A stretch of DNA of 13,957 nt from an uncultured Ruminococcus sp. (GCA_902782785.1 CACZOH010000184.1:1-13957); one strand, 5' to 3'. Shown: positions 1 to 7,833, counted from the first letter of the stretch. Translations and numbers: made by a program. Notes: a model not told the origin generated them from the sequence alone.

Positions 1-1
1 C

Positions 2-52
2 GTAGCGTGCCTCGCGCTTGCCGGCATAGTTGTTGCAAAGAAAATCAAATAA
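2..52 (+). CDS. C-terminal end of a surface protein (partial, 5' end outside window)
   Basis: Reading from base 2 gives 16 codons, ending VACLALAGIVVAKKIK and then TAA at 50-52. A hydrophobic run followed by a short Lys-rich tail is the usual end of a Gram-positive surface protein held by a C-terminal membrane helix. It resembles the last residues of the two-cohesin protein at 7834-10140 (VALAGAVIGKKALKK). A terminator hairpin follows at 71-103, which supports this being a true gene end. The missing part lies upstream, so its function cannot be stated. By similarity of the tail it may be another member of the surface system seen further right, but a membrane tail alone is weak evidence for that. 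Confidence 0.6.
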   Translation, partial: VACLALAGIVVAKKIK

Positions 53-70
53 TTGACAAATAAATAAACG

Positions 71-103
71 AAAAGGCTGCCGTTCAAAGCGGCGGCCTTT
101 TTT
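71..103. terminator. Rho-independent terminator, probably bidirectional
   Basis: The arm AAAAGGCTGCCG (71-82) pairs with CGGCGGCCTTTT (90-101) with one G-T wobble, around a 7-base loop. A run of Ts ends the plus-strand arm, and the A-run on the left arm gives a T-run on the minus strand. It sits between a plus-strand gene ending at 52 and a minus-strand gene ending at 122, so it can serve both. Confidence 0.85.
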
Positions 104-121
104 CACGCCTTGCGGCGCGGT

Positions 122-487
122 TTATTCTTTGTCCCAGGCGGATTTTATCATATTGCAGGCCTCGTCGGCGGTGACACCGGCTTTTTTTGCGGCGCGTATA
201 AAGTCGGAAACGGGCAGAAACCGGCTTTTGCGTTCTTTTTTTTCGTCATCGGAAAGGGAGGCCACGTAACATCCGCTTCCGGCGCGCGTTTCGATAAGCC
301 CGTCCGCTTCAAGCAGATCCCACGCGGAGCGCACGGTTATGACGCTCACGCCCGTCTGCGATGCTACGGCGCGTATCGGAGGCAGCGCCTCGCCCGCGGG
401 GAGCGCGCCGGACAGTATCTGTTCCGACAGCTGCTCGTATATCTGTCTGTACGCGGGTCTGTCGGATTGAATGACCGATATATACAT
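122..487 (-). CDS. GntR-family transcriptional regulator, short YtrA-like type
   Basis: This 121-residue protein is almost only a winged helix-turn-helix. Residues about 10-76 match the GntR DNA-binding pattern: an ILSGALPAGEALPPIRAVA stretch, then GVSVITVRSAWDLLEADG, then the wing ETRAGSGCYVA. The C-terminal part (about 80-121) is too short for a FadR or HutC effector domain, which places it in the YtrA subfamily; these usually control a neighbouring ABC transporter. Its ATG overlaps the TGA of the permease gene by one base (TGATG at 489-485 on the minus strand), so translation is probably coupled. It is the last gene of the ATPase-permease-regulator operon. The likely target is the inverted repeat at 2029-2055 in the operon promoter, giving autoregulation. 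Family assignment is firm; the effector is unknown. Confidence 0.9.
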   Translation of the reverse strand: MYISVIQSDRPAYRQIYEQLSEQILSGALPAGEALPPIRAVASQTGVSVITVRSAWDLLEADGLIETRAGSGCYVASLSDDEKKERKSRFLPVSDFIRAAKKAGVTADEACNMIKSAWDKE

Positions 488-1170
488 CAGACTTCAGACG
501 TCTCAAAGCTTTTGACGGCTTTTTTAACGCAGACGATATTCAAAACCGCGTAAATCGCCGCGCAGACCGCAAAGAAGACCGCCTGCGCGATCCACACCGC
601 GCCGCCTGTCGGGAACACGTCAAGGTACGTTTCGACAAGGGAAAAGAACGGGACAACTTCGGACAGCGGCTTTGCGGCTATCATAAAGCCCTCAAACAGG
701 ATCATGAATCCGAACATGAAGACGGCCGAGACAAGGAAGCGCTTGCCCGCGGTGTGCGGAGATTTGAAATAGTGCGGTATATAAGAGAGGTTGAAAACGC
801 TGAATACGAGAAGATAACCGCCGAGAAGCGTCAGGGACGCGTCCGTTCCGGCGTCGTTCGCGCCTTTGCCCATCGCGTGGCTGAGAAGCGAGACGGCGGC
901 GAAAATGACAAGCGAGACAAGCTGTATGAGGACGACGAAAATCATCTTGCCCTTGACCGTATCGGCTTTTGAAACGGGCAGAAGGAGCGAGAACAGCGGA
1001 TCGTTGTCCGCGGACGCCTGGACGAACGAATAGAATATCGCGTTGCAGATAAAGAAGCCCGCGACAAGATACGGATAATTCGGTATCAGTATAAAGAATG
1101 AAAAGAGCAGGAATATAGGCACCTGAACGGGCAGGCAAAGGGAGAATTCTTTATATAACAGGTTTTTCAT
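487..1170 (-). CDS. ABC-2 type transporter permease
   Basis: A 227-residue integral membrane protein with about six hydrophobic segments (near residues 18-30, 33-50, 77-97, 114-131, 144-166 and 191-215). The N-terminus (MKNLLYKEF) and the SLLLPVSKADTVKGKM segment at about 61-76 resemble the small ABC-2 permeases of Firmicutes that pair with EcsA/BcrA-like ATPases. It follows the ATPase gene by three bases. Its ribosome binding site (CAGGAGGA, reverse complement of 1178-1185) lies inside the last codons of that gene, so the two are co-translated. It should form the membrane channel of the exporter. The substrate cannot be read from the sequence; peptides, antibiotics or lipids are usual for the family. 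Confidence 0.85.
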   Translation of the reverse strand: MKNLLYKEFSLCLPVQVPIFLLFSFFILIPNYPYLVAGFFICNAIFYSFVQASADNDPLFSLLLPVSKADTVKGKMIFVVLIQLVSLVIFAAVSLLSHAMGKGANDAGTDASLTLLGGYLLVFSVFNLSYIPHYFKSPHTAGKRFLVSAVFMFGFMILFEGFMIAAKPLSEVVPFFSLVETYLDVFPTGGAVWIAQAVFFAVCAAIYAVLNIVCVKKAVKSFETSEV

Positions 1171-1173
1171 TTG

Positions 1174-2016
1174 TCAGTCCTCCTGTTCCGTGTAGATCAT
1201 AATGGATTCAAGATCGGCGGGCGCAGTGCGGCAGTCTGCGAATTTGTCCGCGTCCTCCGTTTTTATAAGCGCCGTGAAGCCGAAAGCGTTGGACTTGTGA
1301 CCGACAACGTACCGCTCCCTGCCGGAAAGAGCGGCGCCGTCGCCCGATACGAGGCGGTAACCCTCGCAGAATGAAGTGACGTCCTGCGACGCAATAAGCT
1401 TTCCGTTTTTGATGTAGGTGATGAAATCCGCGCATTTTTCAAGGTCTGAGATTATATGGGTGGAAAACAGTATGCTTCTCTGTCCGTCCGATATGACGGA
1501 GCGGAAAATGTCGAGCAGATCGTCGCGCGAAACGGGATCGAGCCCGCTCGTCGGCTCGTCGAATATAAGAAGCTTCGCGTTGTGGCAGAGAGCGAGCGTC
1601 AGGGCGTATTTTACGCGCATACCGGCGGATAATTCGCTGACCTTCTTGTTCTCGTCAAGATTGAAACGCGTCATATATTCGCGGTACAGACCGTCGTTGT
1701 AGTCGTCGTAAAAACGGCGCGTCACGGACGTCAGCTTTTTAAGCGTCGATTTTTTGTAGCAGTCAAAGCCGCCCGTAATAAATCCGATCTGACGTTTGCA
1801 TTCAGTCTCGTTCTTGTCGAACGGCAGACCGTTTATATATACCTCGCCGCCGTCTTTTTTGATAAGGTTGAGCATGGATTTTATGGTCGTCGTCTTGCCG
1901 GCGCCGTTGCGGCCGATAAAACCCATGATGTAGCCGGGCTCAAGCGAAAACGATACGTTGTCGAGCACAAACCCGCTGTACTGTTTGCAGAGTCCGTTTA
2001 CTTCAAGCAGATTCAT
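1174..2016 (-). CDS. ABC transporter ATP-binding protein
   Basis: This 280-residue cytoplasmic ATPase shows all ABC motifs: Walker A GRNGAGKT at 35-42, signature LSAGM at 129-133 (a common variant of LSGGQ in this exporter class), Walker B LLIFDE at 149-154, D-loop SGLD at 157-160 and switch His187. The C-terminal 70 residues beyond the ATPase core are variable, as in other YtrB/EcsA-like proteins. The start is set by ATG at 2016-2014 with GGAGGG (2026-2021) four bases upstream. It is the first gene of the operon, transcribed from the promoter at 2053-2081, and should power the adjacent permease. Length and motif set are normal for the family, with no sign of damage. Confidence 0.95.
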   Translation of the reverse strand: MNLLEVNGLCKQYSGFVLDNVSFSLEPGYIMGFIGRNGAGKTTTIKSMLNLIKKDGGEVYINGLPFDKNETECKRQIGFITGGFDCYKKSTLKKLTSVTRRFYDDYNDGLYREYMTRFNLDENKKVSELSAGMRVKYALTLALCHNAKLLIFDEPTSGLDPVSRDDLLDIFRSVISDGQRSILFSTHIISDLEKCADFITYIKNGKLIASQDVTSFCEGYRLVSGDGAALSGRERYVVGHKSNAFGFTALIKTEDADKFADCRTAPADLESIMIYTEQED

Positions 2017-2028
2017 AAAGCCCTCCTG

Positions 2029-2055
2029 AATTGTGCTTATTCTATATACACAATT
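2029..2055. promoter_or_regulatory. 27-bp inverted repeat, candidate GntR operator
   Basis: A perfect dyad: AATTGTG at 2029-2035 and CACAATT at 2049-2055, separated by 13 bases. It overlaps the downstream part of the -10 box and covers the expected transcription start of the ABC operon, ending just before the ribosome binding site. A repressor bound here would block transcription. The GntR protein encoded at the end of the same operon is the obvious candidate. The dyad is read directly; the assignment is inference. Confidence 0.6.
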
Positions 2056-2081
2056 ATACCACGCCCGTGCCGTTTTGTCAA
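2053..2081 (-). promoter_or_regulatory. Promoter of the ABC/GntR operon
   Basis: On the minus strand, TTGACA (2081-2076) and TATAAT (2058-2053) are separated by exactly 17 bases. TGG stands directly before the -10 box, an extended -10. This is a consensus housekeeping sigma promoter about 37 bases upstream of the ATPase start codon. Confidence 0.85.
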
Positions 2082-2356
2082 TAGGGTAAATAAAAGATTT
2101 GTCTGATACGGCGCGGCGGCAAAAAAAACAGCGCGGCGCGGCTTTTTCTCATTTTTTATTTATTCTTTAATATATTATATGCCCGTTCGCCGGTCGGAAG
2201 AGCTTTCCCGTATGCAAAAAGGCGGCTTTGCGCGGTGAATACCGCGGCTCAGAACAAAAGCCGGACAAGATACGCCGCCGCCGTTCTATATATTGTTTTT
2301 TTATATAAATCCCATAAAAAAAACAGATACTTAAGCCAAAATTTTTAGCAAAACTA
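2082..2356. other. Intergenic region between divergent promoters, no gene seen
   Basis: No convincing reading frame or RNA gene was found here. The region is AT-rich with short GC-rich blocks. The notable item is a nested hairpin: outer arms CGGCTTT (2223-2229) and AAAGCCG (2257-2263) enclose an inner perfect 6-bp stem CGCGGT/ACCGCG with a GAAT loop (2231-2246). Read on the minus strand, the structure is followed by CCTTTTTG, so it could act as a weak terminator for minus-strand transcripts; no gene upstream on that strand needs one. Confidence 0.4.
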
Positions 2357-2385
2357 TTGACAAAACACGAAAATAATGGTATATT
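2357..2385 (+). promoter_or_regulatory. Promoter of the large dockerin protein gene
   Basis: TTGACA at 2357-2362 and TATATT at 2380-2385 with a 17-base spacer, the -10 box preceded by TGG (extended -10). About 60 bases of leader follow before the ATG at 2446, which has AAGGAG at 2434-2439 six bases ahead. Confidence 0.8.
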
Positions 2386-2445
2386 TTTATTATCCAAAGC
2401 TATGCGTGTATTCGCAGGCAAAAAAGTTAAAAGAAGGAGAGACAC

Positions 2446-5400
2446 ATGAAAAAACTTTTATCAGTTTTGATCGTTTTCGTCATGGTCGCAGCTATGTTCG
2501 GAACAGCTGCCGCTGCCATGAACGTGGCCGCAGACGATACGACCAAGGTTTGGACAGGCAACAAGGATATTGCCATGTCCTTTGATACGTTTTTCCTTGA
2601 CGGCGTATCCCACATGGATATGGGTTGGGGTGCTGACGGCGGCGCCGCCGGCAAGCTCACCAGCAATCCCGTCACGGTAGGCGATCATCAGAACTTATCG
2701 ATGCGCGGTTGGGCGGGCATCAAAGGCGATCCCGCTATAACCGATTTCGGTTACAGGATCAACGGCGGCGAAGCTGTTTATGACGCAGCTTTCAAAATTG
2801 AAGCCGAGGGTCCGGTAAAAGATGCAGGCGGCGAATACCGTATGCTTATAACCGTTCCGATAGCTGGACTTACAGAACCGACGCTCATTACAGCCGTTGC
2901 AAAGGGTGACAACGGTCAGGAATATGACTTCATTGAGTTCTCGGTCAACGGACAGTACGGCGACGCTCCCGCAAGCGACTATGCGGAAATGCCCATAGAC
3001 AGAGCCGCGGGCGGCGTAGGCGTATGGATCAAAAAAGGCAGCGAAACCGCGACCGTGAAATTCACCACGGCCGGCGCTTTCAAAGGCATCAGCTTCAACT
3101 CTCAGTACTGGGCTTCCAACGCTTCCGCGACCGGCCCCGAGGCCGATTGGAAAGTTGAGCTTTACAAGTTCGCATACAACACGGAGAACACTCTTGAACA
3201 GGCTCCCGTAGCCTCCAAGGAACTCCATTCCATCGCTGATAACGTTCCCGTATTCGAATTCAATTTCGATGAACAGGAAGCCGGCACGTACATCGTAAAG
3301 GTTTCCATAACGAACCCGGAATTCGAGCAGGAAATCGGCGGCGCAATGAAGAAACCGTACGTTGTTCTTCCGTCGATAACCAATCCCGATGAAACAAAAT
3401 TTGAATTCAGCGGAAAAGCGTTCAACCTGAGCCTGTACGGCGAAAAGGTCGAAGGCGACTTCTACGTAGCCAACCCCGAAGAGACTGAAGTCCCCGGCGA
3501 TGATCCCGGCGAGATCCTTCTCGGCGACGTCAACGGCGACGGAAACGTCAACAACAAGGACGTTATAGCGCTCTTCAAATATGTAAGTGAAGACGAGATC
3601 CCCGATTTTGTAGTTGAGGCCGCAGATATAAACGAAGACGGCAAGATCAACAACAAAGACGTATACAGACTCTTCAAGCTGGTCAGTGAAACTCCCTCCG
3701 GTCCCGAGGATACATTCCTCAGACACGCGCTTGACAGACTTATGGTAGGCGGTCAGGACGTATCCGGTCAGGAAACGGCAGCCATGAAAGCGGGTACCGA
3801 AATAACGATACTCGGCTGGGCTGTCTTCACCGACGGATTGAAGGAGATGGCTTATGAAGTAGACGGCGAAAGATTTGCCTGTGAAGATAACTTCAGAGAC
3901 AGAGCCGACGTTGCCGCGGCATTCAGTTATCCCGAAGAGTACGGTTTACACTGCGGCTTCGGTACCGACGCGAAATTCATGTCCTGCACCGGTTCCGACG
4001 CTATCGAGTCCGGTGAACACACGCTCTCTATAATCGCAATTGCAAACGGCGGCTTTGAGAAGGTCATAAAGACCATCACGCTCACCGTTACCGACGAAGA
4101 CCCCCCCGCCAGGCCGGCTATAACCAAGACTTGCGTTGACGGCGCTCCTCAGAACAACGGCATATTCAGCCCGGGCGGCTGGACAGGCGCCAACTACAAG
4201 ATAACGAAATTCGGTTATACCGTTGACGGCGGCGAGCCGATATTCGACCACATCAGACTCCAGGAGCTTGATGCAAGCGACCCCGTTAAGCTCGACGCCA
4301 ACGCGGGCCCCAACGGCGTAAGATTCTTCGCCGACATCCCGCTTACCGAGCTTACCGCCGGGGATCACGTGATCAAACTCGTGTGCCAGGTGGAAGACGT
4401 TGACGAAACGGTCCTTGAACTCGGAGCTCAGGCAACGTTCACGGTACAGGGCACGATTCCCGTAGTAAAGCTGATCGTTGACGGCTCGGTCTCGAAGGCG
4501 GAAGTTAAGCCCTCGAACGTTGAGATCTCGATGAACGGAAGCAACCTCGTCGTTAAGACGACGGGCGACGACCCGTGGTTTGCGGCAGCTCTGCCGGACA
4601 TCGCGGTCGACGAATTTGAATCCTTTACCATTAAATTCAAGACAAACAGCGCCATAGGCGGCAACAACACCTACCTCGCAGACGGAAAACTCAACTTCAC
4701 GGGCGAGTCCGGCGCATGGAAGCCTCACGGCATGAACGGCATGGAAGACAACGAATGGCACGAAGTAACGTACAATCTCGCCGATTTCCCGTACTTTGCC
4801 GGCAAGACTCTTAAATACGTCCGTTTCACCGCTCCCGCGGCTGTTGACGGAGTGATGGAAATAGAGTCCATCACGTTCAAGAAAGCCGGAGAAGCTCCGG
4901 AGATTACCGTGTTCGCTTATTCCGCAGACTGGTACGCATACGCCGGTGCATTCGTTTCCACGACCGGCTACGTTGACAAACTTGTAAAAGAAAATCTTCA
5001 GACCTATGAGCTTCATTCCGATCCCAACTCCGATATAGTCGGCTTCTACGGATGGGCTGCTCTCAATAACAGCAAAATCACGAAGTTCGGCGTCAAGATC
5101 GACGGCGGCGCCATGATCGATTCTCCTCTCGCAAGAGAGCAGAGCGCGGATCTTGACCGCACTGCCGAGCTTGCAAACGCGGGCATAGTGAACGGCGAGG
5201 GCTTCTGGACGGTATTCTTCTATACCTCCGCAGGCGCAGGAAAGCACAACGTTGCTATCTACGCGATAGACGAACTCGGCGGCGAGCACGAGCTGTTCAA
5301 CTACGACTATGAAGCCGTATCGGTTGACCCCGCTCAGTGGCTCTGCGATCCCAACAATACCGAAGCGCTCCAACCCGGTCTCTGGGCGTTCCCGGCAGTT

Positions 5401-7596
5401 CCGGGTCAGTACTGCACGCTGACCTTCACGTCTGCTTACACCTTCAACGGCTTCTGCATGATGATATACGGAAATCCCGAGGGCACTGTAGTTGACGTAA
5501 GTCTGCTTGACAAATACGGCACAGAGCTTGAAAAACAGCAGTTCACCCAGGTTGGCGACGCTGCTCCCACAATAGTATTCTCCAAAGCGTATCCCGAGGG
5601 AACGTACACCCTCAAATTCACGATAGTTTCCGGCGCCGGTGAAACGAACTGGTTCGTTATAGGCACGGGTGATCCCAATCCCGCTATTCCCGTAACCGTG
5701 GGCGGCAACTTCGCCACCAACGAAAACACCCGCGCGGGTATCTACGCTTTCCTTACCGGAGCGGCGCATATAACCCCCGCTTCCCTCAAGAATATGTCTT
5801 TTGACAACATCGTCGTCGACGGTGAAAACAAGACGCCCGGCGGCAGCGCAGGTGCGTACATCGAAGCAAACCCGATCGTTGACGCCGGCACGTTAGGCGT
5901 ACGCGGCTGGGCATGGATCGCCAACGGCTCCATAGGCCAGTTCGGTTACTCGATCGACGGCGCGGCTCCCGTATTCGCGGATGCATACACCGATCCGAGA
6001 GCTGACGTTCAGGCGGCGTTCAGCGTTACCGCGGACGTGGCTAACGGCTTCAACATAACGGGCGTTGACGTCTCGGGCGTCACCGGCGGTGAACACACCT
6101 TTACAATAGTTGTCAAGGCGACCGACGGAACGATAATCGACGTTGTTTCGTTCAAATTCTACAAAGAGTACAAGTTACTCAACGTATCCTACGATAACCT
6201 CAAATATGACGACACGCTCCTTAAAGAAGGTAGCGTAGACAAATGGATATACGGTCTTGAAGACAAGTCCGTTCTCGATTTCAACAAGGGCGCGGTCAAG
6301 AACGTGACCGTTCGCGGCTGGGTCAGAATTTCCGAGAACGTCGCCGACATAGCGGGCTTCGGCTACAGCATTGACGGCGGCAAGGTCGTCACCGGCGAAT
6401 TCCTTGAAGACAGAGCTGTGGAGCTTGCCAATGCAAACTTCCCCGGTGCTCAGGGCTTCACGATAGTTGTTCCGGTCGAAGCTCTTGAAGCGGGCCAGCA
6501 CAGCATAGACGCGTATCTCATCGCGGCTGACGGAACCCAGGTCAAAATAGTAAAAGACAGATCCACGGATGACGTTGTGGACATCAGACAGGTCGGCGTG
6601 ACCTTCAACGTCCTCGGTACGGTCGAACAGCTTTACGCTCTCGGCGACAACGAGGATCTTCCGAACGGACCGCACACCCTTACCGGTAAAATAACGAAAG
6701 TCGTTACCGTGTACAGCGAAAAATTTGGAAACGTTACCGTTGATATCGTAGTCGACGGCGCGGAAGACAAACCCGTAAGATGCTACAGGATCAAAGGCGA
6801 CGGCGCCGATAAGATCGGTGTAGGCGATACGATAACAGTAACGGGCGAGCTCACGCACTTCGTAAACACCAACAACAACGTATACGAGTTCAAGGCTGAC
6901 AGCACGATCGATTCCTGGAAGTCCGATTACTTCACCGAGACGTTTGACGGAGAAGACTTCGACACCGAGAAGCTCAAAGCATGGGGCGGCTACAAGCTCG
7001 AGGGCGGCAAACTCCACCTCGGCTGGAGCGGCAACTGGGTTGAAAGCTCTCCCGCGATGTACACGAAGCTTTCGTACACCAACTACGCGTTATCCTTCAA
7101 GATGTCCGGCGACGCGCGTGACTGCTACTACGGCTTCGGTCTCCGCACCAAGGGCGACGGCAGCATGATGAACGGCGGCAGATTCTCCGTTCCGAGCGCA
7201 GCCGAAGCATCCAACGGTATAGCGATAGACATCTTCGGCGCAGCCAACTCCACGCTCGGCACCATGGTCGGCATCACGTTCTGCAACGGCGGAGCTAACG
7301 GCGACGCTCCCTGCGCAAAGGTAGCGTATCCCGAGGGCTTCGACGGCAAGACGGAAGCTGAATTCAAAGTAGTTGACAAGGGTGACACAATCACCATCAC
7401 CGTCAACGAAAAGGCTCTTGCAACGATCACTCTCTCCGGCCTCACGGACGGCAAATACACCCAGGCGACCGTTGTCGACGGCAGCGGCGCTGAAGTAGGT
7501 CAGTATGCCATATCCATACTTGCCGAAGGTCAGATCACTTTCTATCAGAGAAACGATCACGTAACGGTCGACGATCTCTCCATAACCAGAGCGTAA
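2446..7596 (+). CDS. Large secreted multimodular protein with internal dockerin (gene A)
   Basis: 1716 residues; signal peptide about 1-29 (MKKLLSVLIV, cut near AAAAMNVAAD). The dockerin is internal (about 358-414), with two calcium loops DVNGDGNVNNKD and DINEDGKINNKD; dockerins usually sit at an end. Six copies of an unrecognised GW/GYxIDGG module lie near 45-172, 424-550, 557-668, 819-960, 1110-1240 and 1243-1390. Two related beta-rich segments lie at about 175-345 and 963-1075. A possible carbohydrate-binding jelly roll is at 670-815, an OB-fold-like segment at 1391-1490, and a concanavalin/LamG-like domain at 1495-1716. No hydrolase active site or membrane anchor is visible. It should be exported and docked through its dockerin onto a cohesin such as those in the next two genes. 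The role is most likely adhesion or a structural subunit; only signal peptide, dockerin and repeats are firm. Confidence 0.85.
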   Translation: MKKLLSVLIVFVMVAAMFGTAAAAMNVAADDTTKVWTGNKDIAMSFDTFFLDGVSHMDMGWGADGGAAGKLTSNPVTVGDHQNLSMRGWAGIKGDPAITDFGYRINGGEAVYDAAFKIEAEGPVKDAGGEYRMLITVPIAGLTEPTLITAVAKGDNGQEYDFIEFSVNGQYGDAPASDYAEMPIDRAAGGVGVWIKKGSETATVKFTTAGAFKGISFNSQYWASNASATGPEADWKVELYKFAYNTENTLEQAPVASKELHSIADNVPVFEFNFDEQEAGTYIVKVSITNPEFEQEIGGAMKKPYVVLPSITNPDETKFEFSGKAFNLSLYGEKVEGDFYVANPEETEVPGDDPGEILLGDVNGDGNVNNKDVIALFKYVSEDEIPDFVVEAADINEDGKINNKDVYRLFKLVSETPSGPEDTFLRHALDRLMVGGQDVSGQETAAMKAGTEITILGWAVFTDGLKEMAYEVDGERFACEDNFRDRADVAAAFSYPEEYGLHCGFGTDAKFMSCTGSDAIESGEHTLSIIAIANGGFEKVIKTITLTVTDEDPPARPAITKTCVDGAPQNNGIFSPGGWTGANYKITKFGYTVDGGEPIFDHIRLQELDASDPVKLDANAGPNGVRFFADIPLTELTAGDHVIKLVCQVEDVDETVLELGAQATFTVQGTIPVVKLIVDGSVSKAEVKPSNVEISMNGSNLVVKTTGDDPWFAAALPDIAVDEFESFTIKFKTNSAIGGNNTYLADGKLNFTGESGAWKPHGMNGMEDNEWHEVTYNLADFPYFAGKTLKYVRFTAPAAVDGVMEIESITFKKAGEAPEITVFAYSADWYAYAGAFVSTTGYVDKLVKENLQTYELHSDPNSDIVGFYGWAALNNSKITKFGVKIDGGAMIDSPLAREQSADLDRTAELANAGIVNGEGFWTVFFYTSAGAGKHNVAIYAIDELGGEHELFNYDYEAVSVDPAQWLCDPNNTEALQPGLWAFPAVPGQYCTLTFTSAYTFNGFCMMIYGNPEGTVVDVSLLDKYGTELEKQQFTQVGDAAPTIVFSKAYPEGTYTLKFTIVSGAGETNWFVIGTGDPNPAIPVTVGGNFATNENTRAGIYAFLTGAAHITPASLKNMSFDNIVVDGENKTPGGSAGAYIEANPIVDAGTLGVRGWAWIANGSIGQFGYSIDGAAPVFADAYTDPRADVQAAFSVTADVANGFNITGVDVSGVTGGEHTFTIVVKATDGTIIDVVSFKFYKEYKLLNVSYDNLKYDDTLLKEGSVDKWIYGLEDKSVLDFNKGAVKNVTVRGWVRISENVADIAGFGYSIDGGKVVTGEFLEDRAVELANANFPGAQGFTIVVPVEALEAGQHSIDAYLIAADGTQVKIVKDRSTDDVVDIRQVGVTFNVLGTVEQLYALGDNEDLPNGPHTLTGKITKVVTVYSEKFGNVTVDIVVDGAEDKPVRCYRIKGDGADKIGVGDTITVTGELTHFVNTNNNVYEFKADSTIDSWKSDYFTETFDGEDFDTEKLKAWGGYKLEGGKLHLGWSGNWVESSPAMYTKLSYTNYALSFKMSGDARDCYYGFGLRTKGDGSMMNGGRFSVPSAAEASNGIAIDIFGAANSTLGTMVGITFCNGGANGDAPCAKVAYPEGFDGKTEAEFKVVDKGDTITITVNEKALATITLSGLTDGKYTQATVVDGSGAEVGQYAISILAEGQITFYQRNDHVTVDDLSITRA
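6181..6600 (+). repeat. Duplicated block, copy 1 (in gene A)
   Basis: This 420-base stretch encodes most of the sixth GW/GYxIDGG module of gene A. It aligns without gaps to 8779-9198 in gene B. I count 27 mismatches by eye, about 93.6% identity, with differences clustered at the two ends and in one stretch near 6481-6510. This implies recent duplication or gene conversion between the two genes. Confidence 0.9.
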
Positions 7597-7620
7597 TTGC
7601 AAAATTGCGGATAAAAGGCA

Positions 7621-7650
7621 CCGTACTGCCCGGGAAACCGGGTAGTACGG
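7621..7650 (+). other. Strong 3' hairpin with GAAA tetraloop after gene A
   Basis: CCGTACTGCCCGG (7621-7633) pairs with CCGGGTAGTACGG (7638-7650) over 13 bp with one G-T wobble, closed by GAAA, a GNRA tetraloop. It starts 25 bases after the gene A stop. No T-run follows, so it is not a standard intrinsic terminator. It may stabilise the 3' end of the long mRNA, mark a processing site, or terminate poorly. It is the only terminator-like structure between genes A and B. Confidence 0.6.
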
Positions 7651-7765
7651 CTGTCAAATCTTGAAAAAACTGCATAAAATTGATAAAATCGCATTATATA
7701 GTGAAAATTTTGCTGAAAAAACAGACGAAATATTGCATTTTGGCTTGAAAATATAAAAAAAGTTC

Positions 7766-7794
7766 TTGACTTTTCATTATTCTTGTGGTATAAT
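7766..7794 (+). promoter_or_regulatory. Promoter of the two-cohesin protein gene
   Basis: TTGACT at 7766-7771 and TATAAT at 7789-7794, spacer 17 bases, with TGG before the -10 box. It lies about 40 bases upstream of the ATG at 7834. A TTG-initiated frame extension from 7783 would begin inside this promoter, which argues that the gene really starts at 7834. Confidence 0.85.
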
Positions 7795-7833
7795 CCCATT
7801 ACCATAGGAAAAAAATTTTATAAGGAGAACTAT

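Noticed and set aside
2029..2055. Resemblance of the dyad arms to the lac operator (AATTGTG)
   Set aside because: Only the seven-base arm matches; spacing and centre differ and there is no LacI-type gene nearby. The GntR protein of the operon is the simpler candidate.
2101..2150. GC-rich blocks followed by a T-rich stretch as a possible plus-strand terminator
   Set aside because: The GCGCGGC blocks are direct repeats and do not pair into a stable stem, and no plus-strand gene lies upstream to be ended.
2167..2445. A 92-residue minus-strand frame in the divergent intergenic region
   Set aside because: It crosses the gene A promoter and leader, has no ribosome binding site and shows no recognisable protein features.
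3946..5769. A 607-residue minus-strand open frame opposite gene A
   Set aside because: It is antisense to a gene with a signal peptide, dockerin and repeats. It has no ribosome binding site or recognisable domain, and is a by-product of codon bias in gene A. The same holds for the other long minus-strand frames at 2695-3726, 6175-7017, 7090-7602, 8101-9099 and 9334-9948.
7783..7833. A 17-residue N-terminal extension of gene B starting at TTG 7783
   Set aside because: It begins inside the -10 region of a consensus promoter, has no ribosome binding site, and hides the signal peptide that starts at ATG 7834 behind AAGGAG.
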